Part shown: positions 10,608-24,766 of the stretch, piece after piece | Position numbering within the stretch: position 1 is the stretch's first letter | Layout: every line of letters starts with the position of its first letter | Assembly (NCBI GenBank): GCA_018398805.1 | Contig: JAGFBZ010000899.1 | Span: forward strand, 661,001 to 725,000 | Direction of reading: 5' to 3' | Source: Hirundichthys speculiger | Taxonomy: Eukaryota > Chordata > Actinopteri > Beloniformes > Exocoetidae | DNA: 64,000 nt | Program-made: the position numbers and the translations under genes | The notes under the pieces: model-generated | What the model was told of the DNA's origin: nothing | Databases searched by the model: none | What the model saw: only the letters and a program-made list of their open reading frames with translations

Positions 10608-13310
10608 ATACATCAATCAGCTCTGATTCAGAATGCAACCTGTGAAGATGCTAAAAATATAATTGCTCCTATCATTACTATAAATCAAATTACATTATGG
10701 TTAATGTATATGAAGCCTAGGTGGGATTCAGTTTTACCATTTAGCCTAAACAACATGTTTTTGGGGAGAAACCAACCCTCTCAAGCGCAACGCTTGTCTC
10801 AGAAGGTATTGCCTGCATGGATAAAACGCTTGTAATGTTTTTTTTCTTTTTTAGACCAGCTGAACAGTCCATGAATTCTTAAGCAGGGCTTTCTGGATTA
10901 ATGTAACATCAGTCTCTCAGGGAATCCACTGGGCCACCGGTCGGTCATCCAGCCAAGAGTGACAAGGGAGCAGACTGTCACGTAGTATCATTTGGGACTT
11001 TACGGCTAAAATGAACTGAGAAAACCTGACTTCCTTCTAGCAAAAACCCTGAAATTCACACAAACCGAGACATGAATTTGCAAATTAGGCTTTTTTTTTT
11101 TTAATAACGAGGACCCTGTCATGTAAGTCCCTGAGAGAATTGGAGAAGTACATTAAATGACTCTGTAATGATGATAGGCTTCTGTTCATCGTGAATCACT
11201 CTGTGATGTTAGCAGTGAAAGGGCAAGAGTCATATCCCTCCCCTTGGAGGACGATAAGCAAATGAGGAAGCCGACACATAGTCTTTATTCTCTCTGTCTA
11301 CCCTGTCACAGACTGCAGTGCGCTGGCTGACTGGCTGGCTGGCAGCACAGAGACCGAGTGGCACCGTGCGGGAAAGACGGTGGCCGATTGTTTCCTGTTA
11401 TTGAAAAAGTAGTCCTGGGGTGGGGGCACAGGGGTTGGTGACGGCTCTGTCAAAAAGGAATGCCACTCTGTAGAGGTGTCCCTTGGCCAGCCAGAGAGGT
11501 GAATGCCAAAAAGTGACATATTCCTCATCTGCAAAATGCAAGCAGGTAATATATCAGGGGACTGCGTTCATTTCATCACAGAGCATGATTAAATAAGGTC
11601 GTGTGTGCCCTTTTCTTTCATGTGCAGCTTGAAAGAATCAGAATCTGGACACAAAATATACAATATTCACAGGCCTATTTCACACAGAGTTTTGCATATG
11701 AATAGTGGTTAAACAGAGGTGGCATTGTGCCATATCTGTTTGTGCTCTCATATTACCTCTGCAGAAACAGAGGTGTGACAAGATTGCTCAGTGTCTGGAG
11801 AGATGTGTTCCACTGTGCCAGCTTCCTCGGGCACACTTGTAAATTCAGATGTGCAAAGTATTTACTTCCCCTGCCAATTGAGATGTGCATCTACTTTGAC
11901 TCCACTTTCTGCCTCCATACAAACACTGGACAGTGCAGGGGTAGCTGTGAAATCCCTCACCGCCTCAAAGCAAATCTAATACTTGGAATTTCTCTGCTTT
12001 GTTCGAGGCATTGCCATTTCAATGAAGCATCACGTATGACCACTTCAACTTTAAAACAGATTTCGTTTTTATAACTGACTTAGCTGTGATGAAGTGAGGG
12101 CTGTCTGGGTCCCAGAGTTTCCTATCACCCTCTCTGCAGATTGCTTTGAGCAACAGATCTTTCTCTTTACTGTCTCTCTCTCTCTCTTCCTGCGGACGTT
12201 ATCTGATGTGAAAAATGTGGTGCAGCAACTCCTTGAATGAAATACTTTCAGACTGAGGCTACCAAGAACTAGAGCCAGTGTTATGTTGGAGATTTTGATA
12301 AGGTACTCGCTCCAGACGTCCAAATATATTTTCATGGATAGAAAAAAAAAATCTAATAAAATAAAGAATAAAAGTGATAAATTCTGACATGTATGTTGGA
12401 GGACACCTGTCTTGAATTTCATCTAAATCAGGACCTTCACAGAATTTTAAAATATAACCTTCAACATGTGTGTTAATTGTATTTTGCCGGAAGTGAGTTG
12501 GATTGTATGGTGTTTGTTTGCTCGCTCTGAAGTGTCCCGACACCGCTTTTGATGTGGATCGGCGCTAATGCAAACAGACTGAACTGAACTGAATTGGCTC
12601 AATTTACTTCTGTTTAATTGTCAGCACTGACACCTCAAACACACAACACACAAGTGGAGCAAAAACATAGGAAGAGGTAGACAGAGAAACTGACATAGTT
12701 GCTCGATGCTGTAGTTGCTGCAAATTCTCCCGAAGCATTGTTGAAGTGTGCGTCTGTTTATCTTTTCTTCTGTTTTTCTGCCCTGCCAATAGGCTTTTGT
12801 GTGGTGAGTTGATTTAATGGGAAGGATGACTACTCAGAGTCTGCTCAAGTGTGGAAAGGATGTTTTGTCTGCTCTTTGCAATTATTCCTTTGTAGCGGTG
12901 CGGTAGCCATGGAAAACCTCTGTCCCATGAGAACCTTAAACTTCCTTTTTGTTGTAAATATTATTTTCAAATTTTCTTCAAATTTTTTTTTCTTTTGCTT
13001 TATCTTCACATCTAGTAAAAATCAAAAAGACAGCGTTCAATATGTTGGTGGAAATGGTCTTTTGATTCGAAACATGAACAAAGTTTGCTAGTCAATTAAT
13101 CTGAAGGAGAGCTTTCATGTAGTTGGTTTGACTTTTATCAGGATAGTTGAAGCATGTCAGTTTTGAACAGCATGTCTACTTCATAAAAAGAAATTCTGTG
13201 ACTGCACAAATAAAAAAAAGAAACATACCGAGTCCATTATCAAAAGCTGTAGAGAAGCTGTGAAGCATAATTACTACGACACTTTCGTGGCTTAATGGGA
13301 CACTTGAATA
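10608..13310. other. Intergenic DNA, nothing recognised
   Basis: AT-rich DNA with small oligo-A/T runs and a TC-rich stretch near 12174-12190. The open frames (for example 11727-12074 on + and 12069-12422 on -) have no recognisable domain or splice context. Confidence 0.4.
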
Positions 13311-13319
13311 AAACAAAAT

Positions 13320-13660
13320 CAGCTCATTTCAAATTAATTCAGTTTCATTCAAGTTCAATTCAATTATGCTTTATTTTTCACCAAAGGGGAATTACATGAT
13401 GTTAATGTTACGTGTGCTCTTTTAACCTTGACAGCTCAATTCCATTCACTTTAATTCATTTTATTTTTACAGCACCTGTTCACACAACTACTGCCATCTC
13501 AGTCCTCTTTATAGAAAAATAAAATAAAATTTAAAAAAGGTCCAATGAAAGCTAATTCAATTTTAATTCAATAAATTTAATTAATACTTCAATCAAATTA
13601 TAATCCAATTCAGTCCAGCTCATTCTGAATGACTTACAATTATTCAAGTCCAGTTACAAT
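13320..13660. repeat. AATTCA-rich degenerate interspersed repeat
   Basis: Repeated AATTCA/AATTCAA words and a core (TTTTATTTTTACAGCACC, then a CATCTCAG word and TTTATAGAAAAATAAA) resemble a very common teleost repeat that starts TTTTATTTATATAGCGCC. This copy is strongly diverged and its ends are unclear. Confidence 0.4.
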
Positions 13661-13689
13661 CCAACCAAACACTGTCAGTTTCAGCTGCT

Positions 13690-13955
13690 AAAGGTGCTAA
13701 AAACATTTTGTCATTACTGCAAAACTGAAAAATCAATCACCAGCGGTCCTAATCGACTGCATGTCCATTTTGGATGTGTTTTGTTGATACCAGTCTGGTT
13801 GTGGCTCTGACGACAGCACATGCTTCATTTCTCTGAATGGTCGTATGCCTGTCCAGTGGCATCCAGAAGCAGTTTCCTCATCGTCTGTCGACCCCTGGAA
13901 AGCAAAATGTGAATCTAGAGGACCACGACTAATTCTTGTATCAAAGAGGAAGAGA
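13690..13955 (+). repeat. Unnamed dispersed repeat, copy 1 of 3
   Basis: Shares with 33740-33965 and 43480-43735, in the same orientation, the ordered blocks TACTGCAAAAC, GGATGTGTTTTGTTGATAC, CTGGTTGT-GCTCTG, GAATGGTCGTATGCCT, CAGTGGCAT and CCCCTGGAAA. No coding capacity and no tRNA boxes are apparent. Confidence 0.6.
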
Positions 13956-13961
13956 ATAAGG

Positions 13962-15253
13962 ATGGCTGGTAGGAGTGCACCATAACTATCGGGCCGATAA
14001 CAGGAAATGATGACGTCATCCCGATAAGTCCGATATCATGACGAATAGTCCCCGATAACACATATATATTTTTGTCAACACGGCAGTGCCTTGCTCCCTC
14101 TGAGCCTTGAATGTCTGTCAGTGAATGTTATGTTCAAGTGACGTCGGCATAATCAGAAAAACGATTTCTCAGTCAGGAAAATCAAGAATACCCTCTCATG
14201 CCAGAAAACAACTTGTTAACTCGGTCATTATTTTATTTAGTTGCTGACTTTAATTGATATTCACAGTATTTTCCCACATGTTACACATAAAAAAAGAGAA
14301 AAAATAGATAAGGCCGAAAGAACGACGAGCAAACGAGGGAACGGAGGAATTTACGTTACACCTTCAATGTAGCATTGCGAAACAGTGCGCTGAAAAAAAA
14401 AACATGGCGGCGATGGTGTAGAACTTCGTTAAAGTTTCAGAGGGAAGATAGTTCGCTTTTTATTTGTGACAAATGCTCCAAGCAAAGGAGGGAAAAATAG
14501 CACAAGCTTTAATACGTCAAACCCGATCAGCCACCTGAAACATAACCATCGCTTCCATGGAGTTTTGAAATTGCGCTAATGTGAGCTAACATGAGCTAAC
14601 ATGAGCTAACGTGAGCAAGCCAGTAGCAAGTCAACCCCTCCGCTCCCAGTCCCCCCTCCCCTCTCCATCATCTCTCTCATCTAAAGCTTCCATGAGATTA
14701 ACCCCCCCAAAAAAAACTACTAAACCTAATTTACTTTAATTAAAGGCATTCATTTGAATGGAACCACAAGCCAAAATCCTTTAAACGTAAGTTCTTTGTT
14801 ACTATGGAGTGCACTTTTTCAGTTTATTTACACAGACAAGTCTAACTTGTGTCAGTACATTATGCACTGTGCATTATTTTTTATTGTCATTTAGGAATGC
14901 ATTTTTTCAGTTAGTAATTCTGATGCATGTATTTCCATCAGTTCAAGGAGCCTTTATTTTTTATATCAGTCAGTAATGCACCTTATTTAAGTTGATGCGA
15001 GATATCAAATAGGTTTGTTTGATAGATTTATGAAAATGTTTGAGAGGCTTGCCAATAGTTTTTCAATGTAAAAAATAATGATCTGTTCATTTAAAGAGTC
15101 AAAATTGTTTTTGGTTTTGTTCATAGTATTGATGTAATGATCTTAGGTATATGTTTGTGTTATCGGTTATCAGTATCGGCCTTTAGGAGCTGAAAGTTAC
15201 CGGTGTTTGGTATCGGTTTAAAAAAACAGTTATCGTGCATCCCTAATGGCTGG
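13962..15253. mobile_element. hAT transposon, internally deleted, with perfect 8-bp target duplication
   Basis: The element at 13970-15245 is flanked by identical 8-bp copies of ATGGCTGG (13962-13969 and 15246-15253). Its ends are imperfect inverted repeats: left TAGGAGTGCACCATAAC, right (reverse complement) TAGGGATGCACGATAAC, with further ATCGG/CCGAT words inside. Around 14420-14570 on the + strand a decayed BED-type zinc-finger segment can be read (FICDKCSK, then TSNPISHLKHNHR), giving the C-x2-C and H-x3-H pattern. In-frame TAG and TAA codons interrupt it and the hAT catalytic domain is absent, so the copy is non-autonomous. A short tandem of a 12-bp GTGAGCTAACAT-like unit lies at 14577-14618. 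Confidence 0.88.
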
Positions 15254-16260
15254 CCAAACTAAATTAAATTCCCTAACAAAACAAACAGTCTATTACAAAT
15301 AAGATGCTGCATTTAGTCTTTTTTTCACTCCACAACAACTATTGTCAGTCTGTTTCTATGTCACTTTATACATCCACTTCTAAAATCACCCCTATTTCTG
15401 CCTGAAAGTGTGTCTGTGGCGTCTTCCATGACTTTTTCTCCTTCTGTTATGTTCCATCTTCATCACTGACAGCTGAGGAGTCTCTGAGTGGTAATCTGTT
15501 TTAACGGTAATTCTTTTATTCTGTGCTATTAAATCCCCGACAGTGTGGGGGTGCCAGTAGAAAACTGTATGTCAGAATAGCACCTGCAAAACCCGGTAAC
15601 GTGCTTTCTCTAATGGACTTGCTAATGCTAATATCTTTTAATTATGCCTCAATTTCCAAAGTATAGAGCATAAAATATAGCAATGACCTTTAACTGATAA
15701 TTGGTGTGTAATCTTCTGTAATAGCGCTGTAATGACACTGAAAATGCTTCCCTGAGGGATTCACAAACTCACTTCTAAATTTCCAAAATTATATGTAAGT
15801 CAAGGGGACAGTAAAGAGTATATCTATTCAATGATGGAACATGGAAAATGAAAAGAATAATTCCATAAATTATACAAAAAAAAAAAAAAAACAACAAAAA
15901 AATAACATACCAAGCATAACTTAATCATGGTATCAGTTCAGGGCTTTATCTCAAGACTTCTCTGGATGAAACTATGGAAGGTTTATTTCAACATCACAAC
16001 CTTATTAACATGGGAGAAGCCTTCAGGAGAAAAATCATAAACTAAGCCTGTTCAGTGTTCAGTAGTTAGCATTGCTGTCACGGGTTACAATATGTTGCAT
16101 GTCTTTAAAGAGACATGTCAAATATCAGTGAGATAATCAGTGCAAGGAGAGCACTAATTTAGATAACTGAAGGTCGTTTTTCTTTGGCCAAATATAACTT
16201 GGTTTGCTGTCATGTTTTTTTTTTTTTTTTAAGTAATGTACTCTGTAGAAAAGTAATGCC
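15254..16260. other. Intergenic DNA, nothing recognised
   Basis: AT-rich sequence with an oligo-A run at about 15876-15902. No gene seen. Confidence 0.4.
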
Positions 16261-16264
16261 CAGA

Positions 16265-16480
16265 CAGCAGATACATTTAAGCCAAATAAGGGCCACATTT
16301 GGCACTTGTGGCTCAGCTGCAGTATTGGCACATGGTATGTTGGCCAGATGAGGCCCAAAGTCCAAGAGCTGGGCCCTAAGCGGTGTATAGCTTGTGTTGA
16401 ATGTGGTCTCAATGACATGAGCCACCTTTGATATGGGTTAAAGTAAGTGTTGAGGGGCAGGCATGGCCCAAAAGCCCAAA
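16265..16480. repeat. GGCCA/TGGCCC-word dispersed repeat, copy A
   Basis: Multiple GGGCCA, TTGGCC and GGCCC words at short spacing (for example GGGCCACATTTGGCAC and TTGGCCAGATGAGGCCC). The same composition is found at 32105-32400, suggesting one diverged family of non-coding repeat. Ends are not defined. Confidence 0.4.
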
Positions 16481-16499
16481 GAAAATACAGTCTTGAGTC

Positions 16500-17170
16500 A
16501 AATTATAGTTCAAATGTCCTATGAACTGAGTTAACATGCAGACTGTTTTTACAAACATTTGTGAAAGAATCAGTGGCTCTCAGGAGCTCAGTGAATTCCA
16601 GCGTGGAACTGTGACAGGATGACCTCCTGTGCAAATCCACAAAACCAGTCGTAAATTTCCTCGCTCCTAAATATTCCACAGTCAACTATCAGCTGTATTA
16701 TAAGGAAATGGAAGTGTTTGGGAACGACAGCAACTCAGCATGAAGGGGTAAGCCATGTAAACTGATGGAGCGGGGTCAGCGGATTCTGAAGCGCATAGTG
16801 TGAAGAGGTCACCAACTTTCTGCAGAGTCAATCACTACAGACCTCCAAACTTCATGTGTCCTTCAGATTAACTCAACAACAGTGCAGAGAGCTTCATGAA
16901 TGGGTTTCCATGGTGGAGCAGCTGCATCCAAGCCAGACATCACCAAGTGCAATGCAAAGTGTCAGATGCAGTGGTGTAAAGCAGCCACCACTGGACTCTA
17001 GAGCAGTGGAGGAACGTTCTCTGGAGTGAAGAATCACGCTTCTCCATCTGGTAATCTGATGGAAGAGTCTGGGTTTGGTGGTTGCCAGGAGAACGGTACT
17101 TGTCTGACTGCATTGATCCAAGTGTAAAGTTTGGTGGAGGGGGGATTATGGTGTGGGGTTGTTTTTCAGG
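16500..17170 (+). mobile_element. Tc1-like transposon, 5' half only
   Basis: Decayed Tc1 transposase sequence reads through several frames, ending in the segment [13 protein letters not shown] (about 17125-17165), which precedes the second catalytic region. The copy stops abruptly at an A16 run (about 17170-17186) and the rest of the transposase and the 3' terminal repeat are missing. Numerous stops. Confidence 0.75.
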
Positions 17171-17696
17171 AAAAAAAAAAAAAAAAATTTCCGATCTGTC
17201 ACTTGCCTCGCGATAACTGCCACAGGCAGGGCCCGCTACAGGTACTGTAGGTGGAAGATGTCACGAGGTTAGTGTGTGACATCGGATGAGTGACAGCGTG
17301 CGAAAAAAAAAAGATTGTTACAGAGAATAGGATGTCGTTAGACAAGAGAACTGTTCGCGCTCTTCTCTCATGTAAAATAAACTACTCTGGACCAGTCCAC
17401 AAATACACTCCTTCCAAAACAGTCATAAAGAATGCAAAGTCTGCAATAATTGAGTACAACAAGTCATTAAAAGAGTAAAGAAAAGTCAGGTGAAATGAGA
17501 TGAAAAACTGTAAAAGAAGAGCAATTTGAAATGAAAACAATGTGTGGAATGAAAATCAAATGTAAATGTAAATACAAGCAATGTTAAATGAACAAAAAAT
17601 GCAAATCCCTTCAAATAAATACTCTTCATATATACCCTTTTAGTGTTTTCATTTAGGCTATAATGAATGTTCACATTATGTCAACGTGGCTTTATG

Positions 17697-17888
17697 CACA
17701 GCTGCACTACTTCCTGAACTTCAGCCAGCTGCTGTGTTTCCTGTGTGCCATTAATTGACAAACTGATTAATCCAGGTGTGTCTGACCTCACAGCAATGGT
17801 CAGACACACCTGGATTAATCAATTTGTCCAATAATGGCACACAGGAAACAAAAGAGCTGGCTGAAGTTCAGGAAGTAGTGTAGCTGTG
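17697..17888. repeat. 192-bp near-perfect palindrome (about 91-bp arms, 10-nt loop)
   Basis: The left arm 17697-17787 (starting CACAGCTGCACTACTTCCTG) pairs with the right arm 17798-17888 (ending CAGGAAGTAGTGTAGCTGTG), leaving loop 17788-17797. There are only a few mismatches or small indels (for example TTAATTGACAAACTG against CAATTTGTCCAATAA). It has no transposase. It could be a foldback MITE, a tail-to-tail inverted duplication, or a source of a long hairpin RNA. Confidence 0.85.
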
Positions 17889-17998
17889 ATTTTAGCTTTT
17901 CTGTACACCAAAAATGTAAAGGATACATTTTGGCTAAATAAACACACTGTTGAAGAAAATGGTTTTGCATTTTGTTCCCATACTGTACCAAAAATGTG

Positions 17999-18425
17999 GG
18001 GGGGGGGGGGGGGCTCTCTGCATCCGCGCTCTGATTAGCCGGCAAGTGATATTTCAGTAGTCGGGACTCCGGTGGTAACTAAATTCACATCGACAGCAAA
18101 CACAAACAACATTTATCTTGTGGAGTTAGCCATCAGGCAAGGTTTTGAAGCTGAACTTACCATTCAAAATAGTATCTTTTGTATCCACGGTTTGTTTACG
18201 TCTGTCTGTCTGCGGCATGGCCGACGACGTCAGTGCATGGCTTCCTGTTTTGACAAACTACGGAGGACTACAACTACGGCGGGGCCCGAGGCTCATTAAA
18301 CATACTCTCCTCTCTACTATTGTACATCAAACGGCCAGGCGCGTTAATCCGCGTTAAAAAAAATTAGTTGCGTTAAAATTATTTTGCGTTAATCACGCGT
18401 TAACGCGTTAACTTTGACAGCCCTA
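17999..18425. mobile_element. hAT-type element remnant (one terminus)
   Basis: The right edge GCGTTAACTTTGACAGCCCTA is the inverted terminus of a common teleost hAT family, with many GCGTTAA words before it (18330-18410). A poly-G run (17999-18014) marks the left side. The matching left terminus was not found, so the element is truncated. The next element begins immediately after it. Confidence 0.6.
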
Positions 18426-20099
<1,674 letters not shown>

Positions 20100-20341
20100 T
20101 TTGACACAACAGGACTGTGGGGCGCGCAGGACAAATCCTTATCAGACAATCACGCTTCCTCGCTTAGTTCCCGGCTCCTTCTCTGTTGACCTTGCAACCC
20201 CCTCAAGAGTGGAACTGTCTGCTTTCTCTCTGTCACAGTCACAGCCGTTGCCGTTCCTGCCGCCAGACTCTCCCGCTGCCGCCCGAGCATCTTCATCCCC
20301 AGACGCTGAGATTTGGGCTTGTACCTAAAAACTTTTCTGAG
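20100..20341 (+). promoter_or_regulatory. eng: Candidate eng promoter and 5' UTR, with adjacent GATA and ETS words
   Basis: This is relatively GC-rich sequence immediately upstream of the eng start codon, without an obvious TATA box. A GATA-factor word on the minus strand (CTTATC, 20138-20143) sits 11 bp from an ETS core (CTTCCT, 20155-20160). Mammalian ENG is known to be driven by ETS-family and GATA factors in endothelium and blood progenitors. That these words are the functional sites here is an inference. The transcription start is not defined. Confidence 0.45.
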
Positions 20342-20399
20342 ATGGAGGGTTACATGACACGGTTCGCCCTGCTCCTGTGCATCACCGTCGCAGCCTCGG
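20342..20399 (+). CDS. eng: eng exon 1 coding part (signal peptide)
   Basis: The ATG at 20342 has G at -3 and G at +4. It is the first ATG in its frame, and a second ATG four codons later has a weaker context. The 58 coding bases give a hydrophobic signal peptide with the core [12 protein letters not shown], followed by a consensus GTAAGT donor at 20400. The exon ends in phase 1, as human ENG exon 1 does. Confidence 0.88.
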
Positions 20400-23300
20400 G
20401 TAAGTCTGCCAAGCTTAATGTTCATTTTCAGCTTTAGATCTTGACGCTGCCGACTTTCCTGCTAAAGTCTGCTTTTATTGAAAGAACGGCAGACTTCGGG
20501 TCAATATATTTAGAGGATTTCAGGCCTCGGGGGGGATGGTTCTGTCAAACTAAAAATCGAAGGCAGATATGAATCTTACCCTGTCTTGAGCTCTGATGTC
20601 ATTTTATTCTCAAGACATAAAAGAGAATTTTATGCTCCAGTGGGTTTTTTTTTTCCCTTCTTGTCTGCAGTGGGATGTTATGTACAAATATCCCTACAGC
20701 AAATAAACCGTTATGTGTACCCACAATATTCCACTGGAATAGAAGGATGAGTATGATATCACACATCTAAAACTTGTAGCTCCGAGCGATATTTAGACTC
20801 TTGAACCGTCAAATCTCCTTGGAAAACAGTCGTTTGTTAAGTTCTTAAAGGTTCAGTGGTTAAAGAATGTTTTCTTTAAATTAAGGCAGAAAACACAGGA
20901 AAACATGTGGAAGCTGATAGATTTTTATGTTATCCCGCGTGCCCACTAGCTGCGTGCGGCTGGCGGCCCGTAACAAATTAAAACCTGTAATCCCTACAAG
21001 GTGGTAAACGGCTCAGAAACCCTCCCCATCCCCTCAGGCCACAAACCGGCCTCGCGGTCTTAACGGCGCTCTGCAGCGCTGCTGCTGGGTGTGCACAGTT
21101 TCACACGCCTGCTTGGTGTTCGGTTGATACAGCAGACCTGAAGAGCATATGCATCATTGTATTTCTGAAGAACATCTTGCAAAGTTTCATATCAAAAGTG
21201 CATTAGGCCAGACAAATTGTTACAAATACATTATTCAGAGCTTTCAGCTGTCCTTATATTTTATGGGTTTCGACAAATTGCATCTTGGTCGTACTAATTT
21301 CAGACATGTGAAAAGGATGAAAACATGGGCACTCTTAATAGTTGACTCTAAATGTGAAGCACAGTTAGTAAAAAGTAAAAACATGATGCACCCTGCTGTT
21401 AGTTAATGCCGTTTTGCCATTAACTGTCACCAGCATAAACCTGTCTATTTCCCCTTTGAGCAGAGCTTGTTAGATGAAAGCAAACACTTAGGTCAAAGTA
21501 ACATTTTTCCATACTCCAGCTCTGTAAACATGCAAGAGAAAAAAAAAAATAGAGTGGTATTTTCAGCATGCTTTTTGAATAAGATAAAATTGCCCCGGCC
21601 AGCATACACCGCTGTTAAGATTATGCGTTTGAAAACAAAACAAAACAAAAAAAAAAGCCCATTACTGATTCAGGCTTCAGTACTGACAAATCATATAGCC
21701 TGAAGTACTAAGCACCCTCCCAGCAGGGGTGCTGGTGGTGGGGGGGGTAAAGAGGCCGACTGGCAGACCTGTGGAGAGTCGACCTTGTGTGGTTTCCACT
21801 GCGGGGGACCAGTCCCACTGTCTGCTGTTTAGTTCAGCCGTAATTGCCTCTGAAACGCACAGTTCTGCAATCATTATCAGCGTTTATTTCCCTTCTTAAA
21901 TTGGACTCCAAAAATCTTGTCTTTCCTCTATTTTCGTGCATCTACTGGAGCAGCTTCGGGAGAAAACCCAGAGGGAGCTGTGGCGCTATTCTCAGCGGCC
22001 CGCTGTGACTCCCCATGTGCTGAATGTTTGAAGCATTATTTAAACACACTGGTGCGACAGGCGCGGCGTTCCTGTGCCTCGCATATTGTGTGTTCGTCAT
22101 TTTGTATTTGTCCAGTATTGTCATATGAATTAGTCATATTCCCCACCACTGTCTCCTGGGCTTTGGACTACTTTACCGTTCACCAAATACGCCACAAACA
22201 TGAGGTGTGACACACTCTACCAGCACACAGGATGCAGACAACACATTTCCACGCTGATTCTGACTCTGGAGATGTGGAAAAAGAAAAAGAAAAAGAAATA
22301 TGTGTCAGCTTCAAGTATTTCGAGGTCTGCTTATTTGATGGAATCCTGGTCAGCTTCAAGAGGCTCTGGGAACAGATATGATGAGAAATGAACTCAAAGG
22401 AAGAAGTAAACACTGAAAAGGTGAAAGTAAATCAAAAGTAGCCTGCAGCCTACCACAAATCCCACGACGTACTTGGCAAAGAAAATCTGTGGTAGATGGT
22501 GTTTTGCTTGAGCTGAGTGGTGCTTTAGCTTCATTTTATCTTTTTGTTTGACCACCAAGTCAGCTTCTTCACATGAGACTTTTGAAATCTTCCAATAATG
22601 GATGGAGCATGGTTCACTGCAGAGCTACCGTCAAATTTACAGTGATGCTACTGAAGCGTACTTTTGATGAAACGAATCGATGAAAAGACAATGAACAATC
22701 AGCGGGACGCTTCAGGTAGTGTTTACAACATTGTCCAGTTCAGTACAATCCACTGCTTTGTAAATATATTACAAATAATAAATAACATGTCGGCCTTGTG
22801 ATAATAAACGTATTATGTTGAAATTAAACCAATATTCCATCGTGGGACTTCGCCGTCCCCTTTTTTCTACCCCTTCCACTGGAGATCTGTGGGGTCGGGC
22901 TAAAAATGTTGTCTAAGAAAATGGGACACCCTCAAGACTTTGTTTTACACCATCATAGGGTTAATTATGAGCTACTGCTGGAAAACTAAAGTGCCCTGGT
23001 TTATCAATAACTACACGCAGAATTCAAAAGGAGAAGATTGATTCCAAGATCTTTTGCTGCCGGATAAAACAGGCTAATAAAGAAATTCTCATACTTATTA
23101 TTTATTTTCTTTCTTGGTTTGGAATCCATGTTGCCCTGTGCTCGATGTTTTCCCTGTCCCCATCTGTTTTAAGTGTGGTCCTGAAAAATCTCAGTTTGGA
23201 GGTCTGATAAGCCAGACTAGCCCTTCCCTTCATCCAAAAACAGGACTGGGGCATCACCAGTAGGCACCATTAGGGCTAAGAGGTGGAATGAGGAAGGGTT

Positions 23301-24708
23301 CAGTGGTTCTAAATATGAAAATCATTTCCTGTATGATCTGTTGCAAAATCTGTTGAGCAACATTAAACTAAAGCTCTGACTCATGTCAGTTAGTCTTTCC
23401 CGCTCTTGTAATCCCTCAAGTATAGTCTACGAAGCTAAACTGAGATAACTCTGGTAAAGGAAACATGGTTATTTCTCAGCTTTTGCAACTCGCAACTCGC
23501 CTTCAGTGTTTAATTTTCCTTATGAGTAAGTTCTTTGTGTATTAGTGAAGTTGCCTCATTAGCTGCTTATTACATATAAGGCAGTTGTATCCTTATTCAT
23601 TAGATCATTTTCAGATGATGTCGTCCTATGAGAAGGTGGCTGAGACTTCGCGTGCGCACGTGTGTGTTTTCAGGAAGGGAGGCATTCGAAAAAATAATTA
23701 AATAACCCCTGATGATTTCAAACAGTATAATTGTTTAAATTGCCCATCCCTAATTGTAATGAATACTGTACATATACACGAAGACAGAGCAGATTATAGC
23801 CTGGATCCTTCACGTTCTTCAAGGCTTATCACTGCACTGCTGCACTGTTGAGCTGTTCTGGTACTTGAAAATATGATCAACAATGCTCCAGTGGAGACGG
23901 TGACTGTAATGGAAATGACACCATTTAACTAATCAAGCTAAAAATTTATAAACACTTGGCTGGATATGATGCACTTAATGGCTCACAGATGTCTCTGGGT
24001 AAACCGCAGTAAAACAGAGGTTATTCTGTCACGCCACTGAGCCCACAGTTCTTTCATTCTAAGACCGGCTCTGTCTGTCTTTTTTTAAAGCTGCAGGCAA
24101 AAGAATCCTCGAAACACATACGATCCTACAACGTGATTAGAAAAACAGATAAATTCAGTTATGAGGTAATTTTTGCTTCAGCTCAGGATCATCTACAAAG
24201 CAAAGACCAGCGTATGTCTTCTTTTTTCATGGTGCACCGTGACTCTCAGCTCTTTGTGTTTGAATCACTCAGGGCATCTTTTTGTTTGCAGTTCATCTAT
24301 ATTCTTTGAACGGACCTCTGTCAGGTTCTAACAAAGCAAACATCAGCCAGGTCTTAGTTTCACAACTCTGCCTCCCTGTGAGGTTAATTGTGGTAAAAAT
24401 GTGGCTGTTTGTTTTGAACATCTTACATGATCCAGCCTTTGGGTTTATCTCTGAGCATCTGTGGAGCCACAGTTTATCTGATTCCCTTTAGTTGTTTCAT
24501 TTGGGATATCTGTTTGCCCCTTAAAAAAATTAGATGAACAATGATGCTGTTACAGTTGTGGAATGTGTTTTTCTACATGTTGTGTCGGCTGAATCCTTTT
24601 AAAGGATCTCTTCCTAGTACGTAATTTTGTCTAGAGGACTTACTAACATGGCTTTATAAGCTTTATATTATATATATATATATATATATATATGTATCTA
24701 TATATATA

Positions 24709-24766
<58 letters not shown>

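Noticed and set aside
11727..12074. 115-residue open frame as a gene
   Set aside because: No recognisable domain or codon pattern, and overlapping frames on other strands are similar in length.
20186..20341. In-frame N-terminal extension of eng upstream of 20342
   Set aside because: The frame is open, but there is no ATG in it before 20342, and the start at 20342 gives a normal signal peptide and good context.
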